From the NCBI RefSeq assembly GCF_001941505.1, contig NZ_CP009248.1, forward strand, positions 1,116,001 through 1,180,000: a stretch of DNA of 64,000 bases. The letters are read 5' to 3'. This DNA is from Corynebacterium sphenisci DSM 44792. Lineage in GTDB: Bacteria > Actinomycetota > Actinomycetes > Mycobacteriales > Mycobacteriaceae. Every line of letters starts with the position of its first letter. The first letter of the stretch is position 1. The notes beneath the pieces were generated by a model. The model saw nothing but the letters and a program-made list of their open reading frames with translations, was not told where the DNA came from and searched no databases. Made by a program: the position numbers and the translations under genes. Of this stretch, positions 1 through 8,487 are shown one piece after another.

Positions 1-375
1 GGGCGCGTCGGCGGGCGCCGGCCCGCGCCGGCTGGCCCGCGGGGCGGCCGGGGGCGCGGGATCGGCGGGCTGCCCGGCGTCGCCGGCGGCGGGGTCGCGG
101 ACCGGCTCCGGGGCCCGGCCCAGGGTGAGGAAGGCGATGGGCCCGATGATGTTGGCGATGACGATGGCGAGGATCCAGCCGAGCCGGCCGGTGTGCCGCA
201 GCCGGTTCGCCGGGGTGCGGGCCAGGGCCACCAGGGCGGCCGCCATGAGGCCGAGCTGGACCAGGGCGAGCAGGCCGAGGGCGGCCAGCGCCGGGCCGGG
301 CAGGTCGGCGAGGCCGGCGAGGTCCTCGGCGGCGCCGGCGTGGAGGGCGGCGCGGGGGGCGGATGCTGCGGTCAC
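1..375 (-). CDS. PLDc_N-type small membrane protein (3' end cut by window)
   Basis: From a GTG at 375 the minus-strand frame stays open for 125 codons to the window edge, so the C-terminus is missing. Two hydrophobic segments lie at about residues 30-52 and 65-86. The second reads W-I-L-A-I-V-I-A-N-I-I-G-P-I-A-F-L and ends in L-G-R, which is the signature of the PLDc_N (phospholipase D N-terminal) membrane domain found in small actinobacterial proteins often next to ABC transporters. A Pro/Ala-rich cytoplasmic tail follows. GGGAG lies 5 nt before the GTG. The gene is divergent from tex. The function of the stand-alone domain is unknown. Family assignment is by motif only. Confidence 0.72.
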   Translation of the reverse strand, partial: MTAASAPRAALHAGAAEDLAGLADLPGPALAALGLLALVQLGLMAAALVALARTPANRLRHTGRLGWILAIVIANIIGPIAFLTLGRAPEPVRDPAAGDAGQPADPAPPAAPRASRRGPAPADAP

Positions 376-483
376 GGGATCTCCCGGGGGTCGTGCGGGC
401 CGCGCGGGCTGCGCGGCCGATACCTAAAGTGATAGCACAACTAGCACAACCCGGTGCCGTGGCGGGCCGCTAGAATCGCCCGA
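376..483. promoter_or_regulatory. Divergent promoter region with tandem TAGCACAAC repeat
   Basis: This 108-bp gap separates the PLDc_N gene from tex. It is AT-richer than its surroundings and holds two adjacent copies of TAGCACAAC at 433-441 and 442-450. TAGAAT at 471-476 is the probable -10 for tex, 7 nt before its ATG, so the tex mRNA looks leaderless. The repeats sit about where the tex -35 and a minus-strand promoter would be, so they could bind a regulator. Confidence 0.5.
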
Positions 484-2799
484 ATGATCGCCGACACCAT
501 CGCCGCCGAACTCGACGTCGCCGCCCGGCGGGTGGCCGCCGCCATCGCGCTGCTCGACGAGGGCAACACCGTGCCCTTCATCGCCCGCTACCGCAAGGAG
601 GCCACCGGCGGCCTCGACGACACCCAGCTGCGCACCATCGCCGACCGCGTGACCTACCTGCGCGAACTCGACGCCCGCAAGCAGACCGTGCTCACCGCCA
701 TCGAGGCCCAGGGCAAGCTCACCGGGCAGCTGCGCGCCCTCATCGCCGGCTGCGACTCCAAGGCCCGCCTGGAGGACCTCTACCTGCCCTTCAAACGCCG
801 CCGCCGCACCCGGGCGGACATCGCCCGCGAGGCCGGCCTGGACGCCCTGGCCGACGCCCTCGTCGCCCACCCCGACGCCGACCCCGCCGACCTCGCCGCG
901 GGCCACCTCGCCGAGGGCTTCGCCGACGCCGAGGCGGCCCTGGCCGGGGCCCGGGACATCATCGTCGACCGGCTGGCCACCGATCCCGACCTGGTCGGCG
1001 GCACCCGGGAGCGCGTCTGGGCGGACGGGGTGCTGCGCGCCGCGGTGGTCGAGGGCAGGGAGGACTCCGGGGCGAAGTACCGGGACTACTTCGACCACGC
1101 CGAGCCCCTCACCGCGATGCCCGGGCACCGGGTGCTCGCCATGCTGCGCGGCGAGGCCGAGGGGGTGCTCTCCCTCAGCGTCGACGCCGGGGAGGACGCC
1201 GTCCACGAGGAGCGGGTGCGCGCCGCCGGCGACCTGCCCCGCTCACCCTGGCTGGACCGGGCGGTGCGCGCGGCCTGGCGCACCCGGCTGGCCCCCGGTG
1301 CCGCCCTCGACGCGCGCAACCGGCTGCGCGAACGCGCCGAGGACGAGGCGGTGGCCGTCTTCGCCCGCAATCTGCGGGATCTGCTGCTGGCCGCCCCCGC
1401 GGGCCGGCGGGCCACCCTCGGCCTGGACCCCGGCTACCGCAACGGGGTGAAATGCGCCGTGGTCGACGGCACCGGCAAGGTGCTGGCCACCGCCGTGGTG
1501 CACCCGCACCAGCCCACCCGGCGCTGGGCGGAGTCCCGGGCCCGGCTGGCCGAGCTGGCCGCCGACCACGGCGTGGAGCTCATCGCCGTCGGCAACGGCA
1601 CCGCCAGCCGGGAGACCCTCCGGCTGGCCCGGGAGGTCGGCGAGCTCCTCGCCGCCGCCGGCGGGACCGCCCCGCAGACCGTCACCGTCTCCGAGGCCGG
1701 CGCCTCGGTGTACTCCGCCTCCGCCGCGGCCGCCGCCGAATTCCCGGACATGGACGTCTCCCTGCGCGGGGCGGTGTCCATCGCCCGCCGGCTGCAGGAT
1801 CCGCTCGCGGAGCTGGTGAAGATCGACCCCAGGTCCATCGGGGTGGGCCAGTACCAGCACGACGTCTCCCAGGCCAAGCTCGCCGCCGGCCTCGACGCGG
1901 TGGTGGAGGACGCGGTCAACGCCGTCGGCGTGGAGGTCAACACGGCCAGCGCCGCGCTGCTCGCCCGGGTCGCCGGGGTGAGCGCCACCGTGGCCGGCAA
2001 CATCGTCGCGCACCGTGACGCCCATGGCGCCTTCACCTCCCGCGCGGAGCTGCTCGACGTGCCCCGGCTGGGCCCCCGCGCCTACGAGCAGTGCGCCGGG
2101 TTCCTGCGCATCCACGGGGCCGCCAACCCCCTCGACGCCTCCGCGGTGCACCCGGAGTCCTACCCCGTGGCCGACCGGATCGCCGCCGCCGCCGGCCTCG
2201 GCGTCGCCGAGCTCATCGGCAACGCCGCCGCACTGGGCCGGCTCGATCCGGCCGACTTCGTCGACGAGGCCGCCGGGGTGGGCCTGCCCACCGTCGCCGA
2301 CATCCTCGCCGAACTCGACAAGCCCGGCCGGGACCCCCGCCCGGCCTTCCGCACCGCGGCGCTGCGCGAGGACGTCGCCGAGCCCGCCGACCTGGTCCCC
2401 GGCATGATCCTGGAGGGCACCGTGACCAACGTCGCCGCCTTCGGCGCCTTCGTGGACATCGGGGTGCACCAGGACGGGCTGGTGCACGTCTCCGCCCTCG
2501 CCGACCGCTACGTCGCCGACCCGCATGAGGTGGTCGCCTCCGGCCAGGTGGTCCGGGTCAAGGTCCTCGACGTGGACCTGGACCGCAAGCGGATCGGGCT
2601 GAGCATGCGCCTGGCCGACGAGCCCGCCGCCGCGGGGGCCGGGCGCGCCGGGCGGGGCGGCCGCGGGGGCGGCGCCGGGGGGAGCGGCGGATCCCGGGGC
2701 CGGCGCCGGGCCGGCGGCCGCGGGCGCGGCGGCGACTCCGGGGCCGGGGGCGGGGGAGCGATGGCCGAGGCGCTCCGCCGCGCCGGATTCGAGCGGTAG
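484..2799 (+). CDS. tex: Tex, RNA-binding transcription accessory protein
   Basis: At 771 residues it has the full Tex layout: an N-terminal helical region, an RNase H-like YqgF domain from about residue 305 (G-L-D-P-G-Y-R-N-G), helix-hairpin-helix motifs at about 485-543, and an S1 RNA-binding domain at about 636-708 (G-x-V-x-N-V-A-A-F-G-A-F-V-D-I-G). The last 60 residues are a Gly/Arg-rich tail, probably disordered and RNA-binding. Tex family proteins bind nucleic acids and affect transcription; their exact role is unsettled. The ATG at 484 is chosen because TAGAAT ends 7 nt upstream and the product then begins M-I-A-D-T-I, the expected N-terminus. An in-frame ATG at 454 lies upstream of that -10 and would not be transcribed. 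Confidence 0.95.
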   Translation: MIADTIAAELDVAARRVAAAIALLDEGNTVPFIARYRKEATGGLDDTQLRTIADRVTYLRELDARKQTVLTAIEAQGKLTGQLRALIAGCDSKARLEDLYLPFKRRRRTRADIAREAGLDALADALVAHPDADPADLAAGHLAEGFADAEAALAGARDIIVDRLATDPDLVGGTRERVWADGVLRAAVVEGREDSGAKYRDYFDHAEPLTAMPGHRVLAMLRGEAEGVLSLSVDAGEDAVHEERVRAAGDLPRSPWLDRAVRAAWRTRLAPGAALDARNRLRERAEDEAVAVFARNLRDLLLAAPAGRRATLGLDPGYRNGVKCAVVDGTGKVLATAVVHPHQPTRRWAESRARLAELAADHGVELIAVGNGTASRETLRLAREVGELLAAAGGTAPQTVTVSEAGASVYSASAAAAAEFPDMDVSLRGAVSIARRLQDPLAELVKIDPRSIGVGQYQHDVSQAKLAAGLDAVVEDAVNAVGVEVNTASAALLARVAGVSATVAGNIVAHRDAHGAFTSRAELLDVPRLGPRAYEQCAGFLRIHGAANPLDASAVHPESYPVADRIAAAAGLGVAELIGNAAALGRLDPADFVDEAAGVGLPTVADILAELDKPGRDPRPAFRTAALREDVAEPADLVPGMILEGTVTNVAAFGAFVDIGVHQDGLVHVSALADRYVADPHEVVASGQVVRVKVLDVDLDRKRIGLSMRLADEPAAAGAGRAGRGGRGGGAGGSGGSRGRRRAGGRGRGGDSGAGGGGAMAEALRRAGFER

Positions 2800-2802
2800 C
2801 CT
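2797..2802 (+). promoter_or_regulatory. -10 box TAGCCT for the following small gene
   Basis: TAGCCT ends 8 nt before the ATG at 2811, and its first three bases are the TAG stop codon of tex. This gives a leaderless start for the next gene. Confidence 0.5.
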
Positions 2803-2810
2803 GGGGTGCC

Positions 2811-3164
2811 ATGGAGCATCGCACCCGGGTATCCGCCCTGATCGACCCCGCGGACTGGCCGGCGGTGGCCGGGCGGCTGCGCGCCGCGGCCGCCGCCGCC
2901 GGCCTGGAGGTCGCCGAGCTCGGCCATGAGGTGCAGCGGTCCTTCTGCGAGGCCGACAACATGCTGCTCGACGAGGCGCGGGCCCGCGGGGCGACCCCGC
3001 CCACCGCGGAACTGGTGCACATCGAGGCCGCGCTGCGCGGCGATGCCCCGGATCGGGCGGTGACCGCCCTGGTCGCCGGGGCGCTGCCGGACGGCGCGCC
3101 CTGGTACGGCACCACGACCCGCCCGCGGCCGGGATTTGGGGGCGGCGGCCCGGACATGCCATAA
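2811..3164 (+). CDS. Small uncharacterised protein between tex and rplS
   Basis: This 117-residue ORF has the strong GC3 bias of real genes here and a leaderless-type promoter (TAGCCT, 8-nt spacing). The product is mostly helical and alanine-rich with one Cys. It contains a central acidic segment [12 protein letters not shown] and ends in a Gly/Pro-rich tail. There is no signal peptide or membrane segment. I do not recognise the family. Its stop codon overlaps the promoter of rplS (CATAAT at 3160-3165), so the two genes are tightly packed but separately transcribed. Confidence 0.6.
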   Translation: MEHRTRVSALIDPADWPAVAGRLRAAAAAAGLEVAELGHEVQRSFCEADNMLLDEARARGATPPTAELVHIEAALRGDAPDRAVTALVAGALPDGAPWYGTTTRPRPGFGGGGPDMP

Positions 3165-3301
3165 TGCCCGGGTTGCCCGCGACCGGAGCCGGTCGCGGGG
3201 GCTTCACATGTCTCGGGCATGAACCGGTCGAGCGCCCCGCCACCAGGGGAGGAGCCGCCAGGGTCCTCTGTCCACAGCGAAAGCTAAAGGAAAATACACC
3301 G
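3160..3301 (+). promoter_or_regulatory. rplS promoter and structured 5' leader
   Basis: CATAAT at 3160-3165 is a good -10, placing the transcript start near 3173. The leader then begins with an almost perfect hairpin: CCCGCGACCGG at 3176-3186 pairs with CCGGTCGCGGG at 3189-3199. No U-tract follows, so it is more likely a leader element than a terminator. AAAGGA at about 3286-3291 is the ribosome-binding site for rplS, with long spacing (about 10 nt). Confidence 0.55.
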
Positions 3302-3643
3302 ATGAACATTCTGGACAAGGTCGACGCCGCGTCGCTGCGCGACGACATCCCCGAGTTCCGCGCCGGCGACACCGTCGAGGTGCACGTGCGGATCGTGGAG
3401 GGCAAGAACGAGCGCATCCAGGTCTTCAAGGGCGTCGTGATCCGCCGCCAGGGCGGCGGCATCCGGGAGACCTTCACCGTCCGCAAGATCTCCTTCGGCA
3501 TCGGCGTGGAGCGCACCTTCCCGGTGCACTCCCCGAACATCGACCACATCGACGTCGTCTTCCGCGGCGACGTCCGGCGTGCGAAGCTGTACTACCTGCG
3601 CAACCTGCGCGGCAAGGCCGCCCGCATCCGCGAGAAGCGCTGA
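3302..3643 (+). CDS. rplS: 50S ribosomal protein L19
   Basis: The 113-residue product is the normal length for L19, which sits at the 30S-50S interface of the large subunit. The typical beginning M-N-I-L-D-K-V-D is followed by [11 protein letters not shown], the conserved [10 protein letters not shown] and [17 protein letters not shown]. It ends in a basic tail. The gene has its own promoter and leader and is closed by a strong hairpin, so it is monocistronic. Neighbours lepB and rnhB follow L19 in most Mycobacteriales, but here a glycosidase gene is inserted between. Confidence 0.98.
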   Translation: MNILDKVDAASLRDDIPEFRAGDTVEVHVRIVEGKNERIQVFKGVVIRRQGGGIRETFTVRKISFGIGVERTFPVHSPNIDHIDVVFRGDVRRAKLYYLRNLRGKAARIREKR

Positions 3644-3658
3644 GGCCACCCCGCCCGC

Positions 3659-3700
3659 GCGACGCCCCCGCCGGCCCCTCCCGGGCCGCGGGGGCGTCGC
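3659..3700 (+). terminator. Hairpin terminator after rplS
   Basis: The 12-bp arm GCGACGCCCCCG (3659-3670) pairs with 3689-3700. An inner 6-bp stem CGGCCC/GGGCCG closes a 5-nt loop, with one bulged C. There is no U-tract. Confidence 0.6.
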
Positions 3701-3767
3701 CGATCCCGGGCGGGCCGGCGCGCCCCGCGGCCACCCCCGCGGGTCCACCATCCGGGGCGCGGGATTG

Positions 3768-3775
3768 TATAGATT
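3768..3775 (+). promoter_or_regulatory. -10 region TATAGATT for the GH1 gene
   Basis: TATAGA (3768-3773) or TAGATT (3770-3775) lies 6-8 nt before the ATG at 3782, giving a leaderless start. Confidence 0.5.
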
Positions 3776-3781
3776 CATCTC

Positions 3782-5128
3782 ATGTTCGCCATCAACCGGG
3801 CCCGCCGCGCGGGCCGCACCGGACTCGCGGCCATCCTCGCCGCCGCCCTCGCCCTCCTGCCCGCCCCCGCCGCGGCCGCCGAGGCCGCCCCCGCCGTCGA
3901 CGGCTTCCACTGGGGGGTGGCCTCCTCCGGTTTCCAGGTGGAGGGCTCCAACCCCGACTCCAACTGGCTGCGCTACGTCGAGGCCAACCAGGACGGCCCG
4001 GACGTCGACCCGGTCGGCAACGCCGCCGACTTCTGGAACCGCTACGAGGAGGACATCGCCAACGCCGCCTCGATGGGGGTGAACACCTACCGGATCTCCG
4101 TGGAATGGGCCCGGATCGAGCCCGAGCAGGGCCGCTTCGACGAGGCCGCCCTGGCCCACTACGACCGGATCATCGGCGCCATCCGGGCGCACGGGATGAC
4201 CCCCATGATCACCATGGTGCACTACGTCTACCCGGGCTGGCTGGCCGACCGCGGCGGTTTCCTGGACCCGGAGGCGCCGGCCCTGTTCGGCCGCTTCGCC
4301 GAGCTCATCACCGAGCGCTGGGCCGGCGCGGGCACCATGTGGGTGACCTTCAACGAGCCGCTGGTCTTCTTCGGCCACGAGGTCGAGATCGGCATGATCC
4401 GGGCCACCGACATGCCCGCCTTCCTGGACAACGTGGTCGCCGCCCACAAGCTCGGCTACGCCGCCGCGCACGCCGCCGACCCGGCGGCGATGGTCACCAC
4501 CAACGAGGCCTTCCTGCCCGCGGTGACCGGGATCACCGACCTGATGCTGCTGGACCGGGTGCGCGACAGCCTGGACTACGTCGGCATCGACTACTACTAC
4601 GGGCTCAGCGCCGACAACCTCTCCGCGATCCACGCCGCCAGCGCGGACTTCGGCCGGGTGCGCCCCCAGCCGGACGGGGTCTACGAGGCGATCCGGCATT
4701 TCGCCGGCGCCTTCCCGGGCCTGCCCATCTACATCGTGGAGAACGGGATGCCGAGCATCAACGGCGCCCGCGAGGACGGCGCCACCCGCGGCGACTTCGT
4801 CAGCGACACGGTGTTCTGGATCCAGCGGGCCATCGCCGACGGCTACCCGGTGATCGGCTACAACCACTGGTCCATCACCGACAACTACGAATGGGGCGAC
4901 TACTCCGCCCGGTTCGGGCTGTACCGGATCGACATCCTCGACGATCCCGCGCTCACCCGCCGGCCCACCTCCGGGGTGGCGGCCTACCGCGAGCTCATCG
5001 CCGGGGGCGGGGTGGCCGCCGGCTACCGCCCGGCGAACCCGCCGGCGAAGTGCTCCGCGGCCCGGATCCCGGACTCCTGCCTGAACCCGCCGGCGGTGGA
5101 CGGCCCGCTCGCGCGCATCCGCGGCTGA
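3782..5128 (+). CDS. Secreted glycoside hydrolase family 1 (beta-glycosidase)
   Basis: The 448-residue product starts with a Sec signal peptide: a basic N-region, a long Ala/Leu core, then P-A-A-A-A before E-A-A-P. The mature part is a GH1 TIM barrel. T-F-N-E-P carries the acid/base Glu192 and Y-I-V-E-N-G carries the nucleophile Glu320. The N-H-W-S-I-T-D-N-Y-E-W motif lies near the end. GH1 enzymes hydrolyse beta-glucosides, galactosides or fucosides. Most bacterial members are cytoplasmic, so secretion is unusual. The last 50 residues add a tail with two Cys that could form a disulphide. The gene interrupts the usual rplS-lepB order, suggesting an acquired or lineage-specific gene. It may feed the galactose cluster at 50-56 kb, but that is inference. 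Confidence 0.9.
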   Translation: MFAINRARRAGRTGLAAILAAALALLPAPAAAAEAAPAVDGFHWGVASSGFQVEGSNPDSNWLRYVEANQDGPDVDPVGNAADFWNRYEEDIANAASMGVNTYRISVEWARIEPEQGRFDEAALAHYDRIIGAIRAHGMTPMITMVHYVYPGWLADRGGFLDPEAPALFGRFAELITERWAGAGTMWVTFNEPLVFFGHEVEIGMIRATDMPAFLDNVVAAHKLGYAAAHAADPAAMVTTNEAFLPAVTGITDLMLLDRVRDSLDYVGIDYYYGLSADNLSAIHAASADFGRVRPQPDGVYEAIRHFAGAFPGLPIYIVENGMPSINGAREDGATRGDFVSDTVFWIQRAIADGYPVIGYNHWSITDNYEWGDYSARFGLYRIDILDDPALTRRPTSGVAAYRELIAGGGVAAGYRPANPPAKCSAARIPDSCLNPPAVDGPLARIRG

Positions 5129-5143
5129 GCCCGCGCGCGCTTG

Positions 5144-5149
5144 TATAGT
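5144..5149 (+). promoter_or_regulatory. -10 box TATAGT for lepB
   Basis: TATAGT ends 8 nt before the lepB ATG at 5158, giving a leaderless start. It lies in the 29-nt gap after the glycosidase gene. Confidence 0.55.
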
Positions 5150-5157
5150 CGCCTTCC

Positions 5158-6045
5158 ATGACCACCGAGCACCGCCCCGCCGGCCCGGCCGGCGCAGGGG
5201 ACCCCGCCGACGACCCCGCCGACGACCCCGCCACCGCCGCCCGCCCCGCCACGGGGCCGGACGCCGGGGCGGGGCGGCCGGCGGATCCGGCGGACCCGGC
5301 GGCGTCCGCGGACGCGGGGGAGGACGCGCCCGCGGATCCGGAGCGGCGCACCCCCTGGTACGTCGAGATCCCGATCATCATCGTGATCGCGCTGCTCATC
5401 AGCGTCGGGGTGCAGACCTTCATCGGACGGGTCTACCTCATCCCCTCGGAGTCCATGGAGCCCACCCTGCACGGCTGCGCCGGCTGCACCGGGGACCGGA
5501 TCTGGGTGGACAAGCTCGCCTACCGCTTCGGGGATCCCGAACCCGGCGATGTGGTGGTCTTCAACGGGCCCGACTCCTGGGACCCGGTGTTCACCACGCA
5601 GCGCTCCGCCAATCCGGTGCTGAACAGCGTGCAGACCGTCGGCTCCTGGATCGGCGTCGTCGCCCCCGATGAGAACGCGCTGGTCAAGCGGGTCATCGCG
5701 GTGGGCGGGCAGACGGTGCGGTGCACCCCCGGCGATCCCGGGGTGATGGTCGACGGCGCCCCCGTGGACGACTCCTACACCCTGGATCCGCCGGCCTACC
5801 CGGTGGACCCGGCGGTGGGCTCCGAGGCCTGCGGCGGACCCTACTTCGGGCCGCTGACCGTGCCCGAGGGGGCGCTGTGGATGATGGGCGACAACCGCAC
5901 CAACTCCATGGACTCGCGCTACCACCAGGGCGATGAGCACCAGGGCACCATCCCGCGCGATGCGGTGGTGGGCAAGGTGCGCGCGGTGATCCTGCCCTTC
6001 AGCCGCATCGGCGGCGTCGATGCCCCGGACATCCAGGGCGGCTGA
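5158..6045 (+). CDS. lepB: Signal peptidase I
   Basis: LepB cleaves signal peptides of exported proteins on the outer face of the membrane. About 60 Pro/Ala/Asp-rich cytoplasmic residues precede one membrane anchor ([15 protein letters not shown]). The catalytic serine is in P-S-E-S-M-E-P-T-L (Ser99), the general base in [11 protein letters not shown] (Lys177), and the M-G-D-N-R-x-N-S-x-D-S-R box follows. Length is 295 aa, normal for actinobacteria. The long acidic N-terminus is a lineage feature of unknown purpose. The end overlaps rnhB by 26 nt, implying co-translation. Confidence 0.97.
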   Translation: MTTEHRPAGPAGAGDPADDPADDPATAARPATGPDAGAGRPADPADPAASADAGEDAPADPERRTPWYVEIPIIIVIALLISVGVQTFIGRVYLIPSESMEPTLHGCAGCTGDRIWVDKLAYRFGDPEPGDVVVFNGPDSWDPVFTTQRSANPVLNSVQTVGSWIGVVAPDENALVKRVIAVGGQTVRCTPGDPGVMVDGAPVDDSYTLDPPAYPVDPAVGSEACGGPYFGPLTVPEGALWMMGDNRTNSMDSRYHQGDEHQGTIPRDAVVGKVRAVILPFSRIGGVDAPDIQGG

Positions 6046-6712
6046 GCGGCGCCGGCCCCGGCTGCGCCGGCTGGCCCAGGATCGGATGCACGAGGTGGCC
6101 CTGGCCGCCCGCGGCCTCGGGCCGGTCGCCGGGGTGGACGAGGCCGGCCGCGGCGCCTGCGCCGGCCCCCTGGTCGCCGCCGCCTGCATCCTCGACCCGC
6201 CGATCGCCCCGGAGCTGGCCGGGCTCACCGACTCCAAGAGGCTCAGCCCCGCCGCCCGGGCCCGGCTGGAGCCGGCGATCAAGTCCGTCGCCCGGGCCTG
6301 GGCGGTGGTCGCCGTGGAACCGGCGGAGATCGACGCCCGCGGGATCACCCACGCCAACCTCTCCGCGATGCGCCGGGCGGTCGCCGCCCTGGACCCGGCC
6401 CCCGGCTACGTGCTCGTCGACGCCTGGCGGGTGCCCGGCCTGGCCGTGCCGCAGCTGCCGATCATCGGCGGGGACGCGGCGGCGCGGTGCATCGCCGCGG
6501 CGAGTGTCCTCGCCAAAGTGGCCCGCGACCGGATTATGGTTGACCACGACACCCGGTGGCCGGGCTACGGCTTCGCCGCCCACAAGGGCTACGGCACCCG
6601 AGCGCACATGGCCGCGCTGGCGCGGCTGGGGCCCGCCGGCTGCCACCGGATGAGCTACGCCAACGTCCGCGCCGCCTGCGCGGCCGACACCGACGACGAG
6701 GGAGCCAGATGA
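6020..6712 (+). CDS. rnhB: Ribonuclease HII
   Basis: RNase HII removes ribonucleotides misincorporated in DNA and RNA-DNA hybrids. The 230-residue product has the family hallmark [13 protein letters not shown] (catalytic Asp-Glu pair) at about residue 38. D-S-K-R-L and the second Asp in Y-V-L-V-D-A-W follow, then A-S-V-L-A-K-V-x-R-D. The ATG at 6020 is taken because the residues before the active-site motif ([12 protein letters not shown]) belong to the normal family N-terminus. It overlaps lepB. An ATG at 6086 would shorten the protein by 22 residues. The stop overlaps the ATG of the DUF2469 gene (ATGA). Confidence 0.96.
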   Translation: MPRTSRAAERRRPRLRRLAQDRMHEVALAARGLGPVAGVDEAGRGACAGPLVAAACILDPPIAPELAGLTDSKRLSPAARARLEPAIKSVARAWAVVAVEPAEIDARGITHANLSAMRRAVAALDPAPGYVLVDAWRVPGLAVPQLPIIGGDAAARCIAAASVLAKVARDRIMVDHDTRWPGYGFAAHKGYGTRAHMAALARLGPAGCHRMSYANVRAACAADTDDEGAR

Positions 6713-7014
6713 GCGCCGAGGACCTGGACAACTACGAGGCCGAGGTCGAGCTGTCGCTCTACCGCGAGTACCGCGACGTGGTGAGCCAGTTCTCCTACGT
6801 GGTGGAGACCGAGCGGCGCTTCTACCTGGCCAACGCCGTCGAGCTCATCCCGCACAACTCCGGCGGGGAGGTCTACTTCGAGCTGCGCATGTCCGACGCC
6901 TGGGTGTGGGACATGTACCGCCCGGCCCGGTTCGTCCGCTTCGTCCGGGTGATCACCTTCAAGGACGTCAACATCGAGGAGCTCGACAAACCGGATCTGC
7001 GGCTGCCCGACTAG
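6709..7014 (+). CDS. DUF2469 family protein
   Basis: This 101-residue acidic protein begins [21 protein letters not shown] and contains the conserved [13 protein letters not shown] and [18 protein letters not shown]. It is the DUF2469 protein that follows rnhB throughout Mycobacteriales. Its function is unknown. The start overlaps the rnhB stop by 4 nt, so the pair is translationally coupled. In relatives the next genes are yraN and yifB; here neither is present. Confidence 0.93.
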   Translation: MSAEDLDNYEAEVELSLYREYRDVVSQFSYVVETERRFYLANAVELIPHNSGGEVYFELRMSDAWVWDMYRPARFVRFVRVITFKDVNIEELDKPDLRLPD

Positions 7015-7273
7015 CCCGGGCGGCCGGGCAGCGCACATTCCCGGAACCGTGCACACCCGGCCCGCCGGCGCGATGCGCCGGCGGGCCGCGGCGCGCCCGC
7101 GGTGGCAGCATCGCCGGCGACGGGCCCGGTCGCCGGGGCGCCGCCGGCGCCCCGCCGGGCCCGGGGACGGGGGAGCGGCGGATGCGGCTGCGGCGGCGGA
7201 GCGGGTCGGGCGGGGCGGACGCGGGCGGGGGCGGCCCCGCCGGGGCCCGCCGCGCGGCGGGGGCGGGGGCCTG
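7015..7273. other. G-rich gap with no convincing gene where yraN and yifB are expected
   Basis: This 259-bp stretch is almost wholly G and C, and its open frames translate to Arg/Gly/Ala low-complexity sequence. I see neither a YraN nuclease motif nor a YifB AAA or C-terminal segment in any frame. A short frame ending TGATG overlaps the dprA start but has no recognisable content. Confidence 0.6.
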
Positions 7274-8443
7274 ATGGGCGCGGCGGCGTGGGCCTATCTC
7301 GCCCGGGTGGTGGAGGGGCCGCACCGGGAGCTCAACGCGCTGCTCGGGGAGGTCGGCCCGGAGGAGGCCGCGGAGCGGATCCGCGCCCGCCGGGGGCTGC
7401 CGCCGGGCCTGGCCCGGGCCACCGAGGCCCGCCACGCCGAGGATCGGGCGGCCGCGGATCTGGAGTCGGCGGCGGCCACCGGGTTCCGGCTGGTCACCCC
7501 GGAGGACCCGGAATGGCCGGTGGCGGCGGTGCAGGCCTTCGCCCGCGGCGGGGCGCGGGCCCCGGCGCCCCATGCGCTGTGGGTGCGCGGGGCCCCGCTG
7601 GCCGGGCTGCTCGGGGAGGCCGTCGGCGTGGTCGGCACCCGGGCGGCCTCCGGCTACGGGCTGCGCCTGGCGGCGGAGATCTCCGCCGGGCTGGCCGGCG
7701 CGGGGGTGACCGTGCTCTCCGGGGGCGCCCTCGGCGTGGACGCCCAGGCGCACCGGGCGGCGCTGGCGGCCGGCGGGCGCACCGTGGTCATCGCCGCCGC
7801 CGGGCCCGGGGTGACCTACCCGCCGGCGCATCACCGGCTGTTCCGGGAGGTCGCGGAATCCGGGGCGGTGGTCACCGAGTACCCGCCGGGGACGCGGCCG
7901 GCCCGGCACCGCTTCCTCACCCGCAACCGGCTCATCGCCGGGCTCGGCGGGGCGCTGGTGCTGGTGGAGGCCGGCTGGCGCTCCGGGGCCCGCAACACCG
8001 TGCACTGGGCGGGCCGGCTGGGCCGGCCGGTGGGGGCGGTGCCCGGCCCGGTCGGCGCGGCCGGGGCCACCGGCTGCCATGCCGCGATCCGGGAGGGCGA
8101 GGCCACCCTGGTCACCGGGGCCCGCGATGTGCTGGGGCTGCTGCGCCCGGTGGGCGCCGTGCACGAGGACGCCCAGCTGGAGCTGGACTGGGCCCCGGAC
8201 CCGGTGCAGGCGCTGCCCCGGGAGGAGCTGCGGATCTACGACGCCACCCCGCCGCGGGGCCCGGGGGCGCGGGTCCGCGAGATCGCCGCCGAGGCGGGGG
8301 TCCCGCCGGGGCTGACCGCCCAGCTGCTCACCGCCCTGGAGACCAAGGCGCTGGTGCGCCGGGAGGGTGCGCGCTGGCGGCGGTGCGTCGGGGCCGCGAC
8401 CGGCCGCGGGGGAGGTGCCGGCAAAAAAATTTCCCGGGATTGA
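7274..8443 (+). CDS. dprA: DNA-processing protein DprA
   Basis: DprA binds incoming single-stranded DNA and loads RecA. The 389-residue product has the Rossmann-like core: G-V-V-G-T-R-A-A-S-x-Y-G, then S-G-G-A-L-G-V-D-A-Q-A-H-R-A-A-L, S-E/T-E-Y-P-P-G and F-L-T-R-N-R-L-I-A-G-L. A C-terminal winged-helix domain of about 55 residues follows. The ATG at 7274 is chosen because upstream codons are low-complexity and the typical N-terminus (A-W-A-Y-L-A-R-V-V-E-G-P) starts here. The protein ends in a Lys-rich tail encoded by an A-run at 8423-8429. Confidence 0.95.
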   Translation: MGAAAWAYLARVVEGPHRELNALLGEVGPEEAAERIRARRGLPPGLARATEARHAEDRAAADLESAAATGFRLVTPEDPEWPVAAVQAFARGGARAPAPHALWVRGAPLAGLLGEAVGVVGTRAASGYGLRLAAEISAGLAGAGVTVLSGGALGVDAQAHRAALAAGGRTVVIAAAGPGVTYPPAHHRLFREVAESGAVVTEYPPGTRPARHRFLTRNRLIAGLGGALVLVEAGWRSGARNTVHWAGRLGRPVGAVPGPVGAAGATGCHAAIREGEATLVTGARDVLGLLRPVGAVHEDAQLELDWAPDPVQALPREELRIYDATPPRGPGARVREIAAEAGVPPGLTAQLLTALETKALVRREGARWRRCVGAATGRGGGAGKKISRD

Positions 8444-8448
8444 CCTGC

Positions 8449-8463
8449 GAAAACGAAGTTTTC
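8449..8463 (+). terminator. Small inverted repeat just after dprA
   Basis: GAAAAC-GAA-GTTTTC is a perfect 6-bp stem with a 3-nt loop, 5 nt after the dprA stop in an AT-rich patch. It could be a weak terminator or a protein-binding site. Confidence 0.3.
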
Positions 8464-8487
8464 CCGGAAAAAACCCGGATCGGGGGG

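Noticed and set aside
1243..3549. Long minus-strand ORF (768 aa) opposite tex and rplS
   Set aside because: Low-complexity Gly/Arg/His translation and fully antisense to well-conserved genes; long antisense frames are expected at this GC content.
8449..8463. LexA/SOS box at GAAAAC-GAA-GTTTTC
   Set aside because: Arms and spacing do not match the actinobacterial LexA consensus; kept only as a small inverted repeat.
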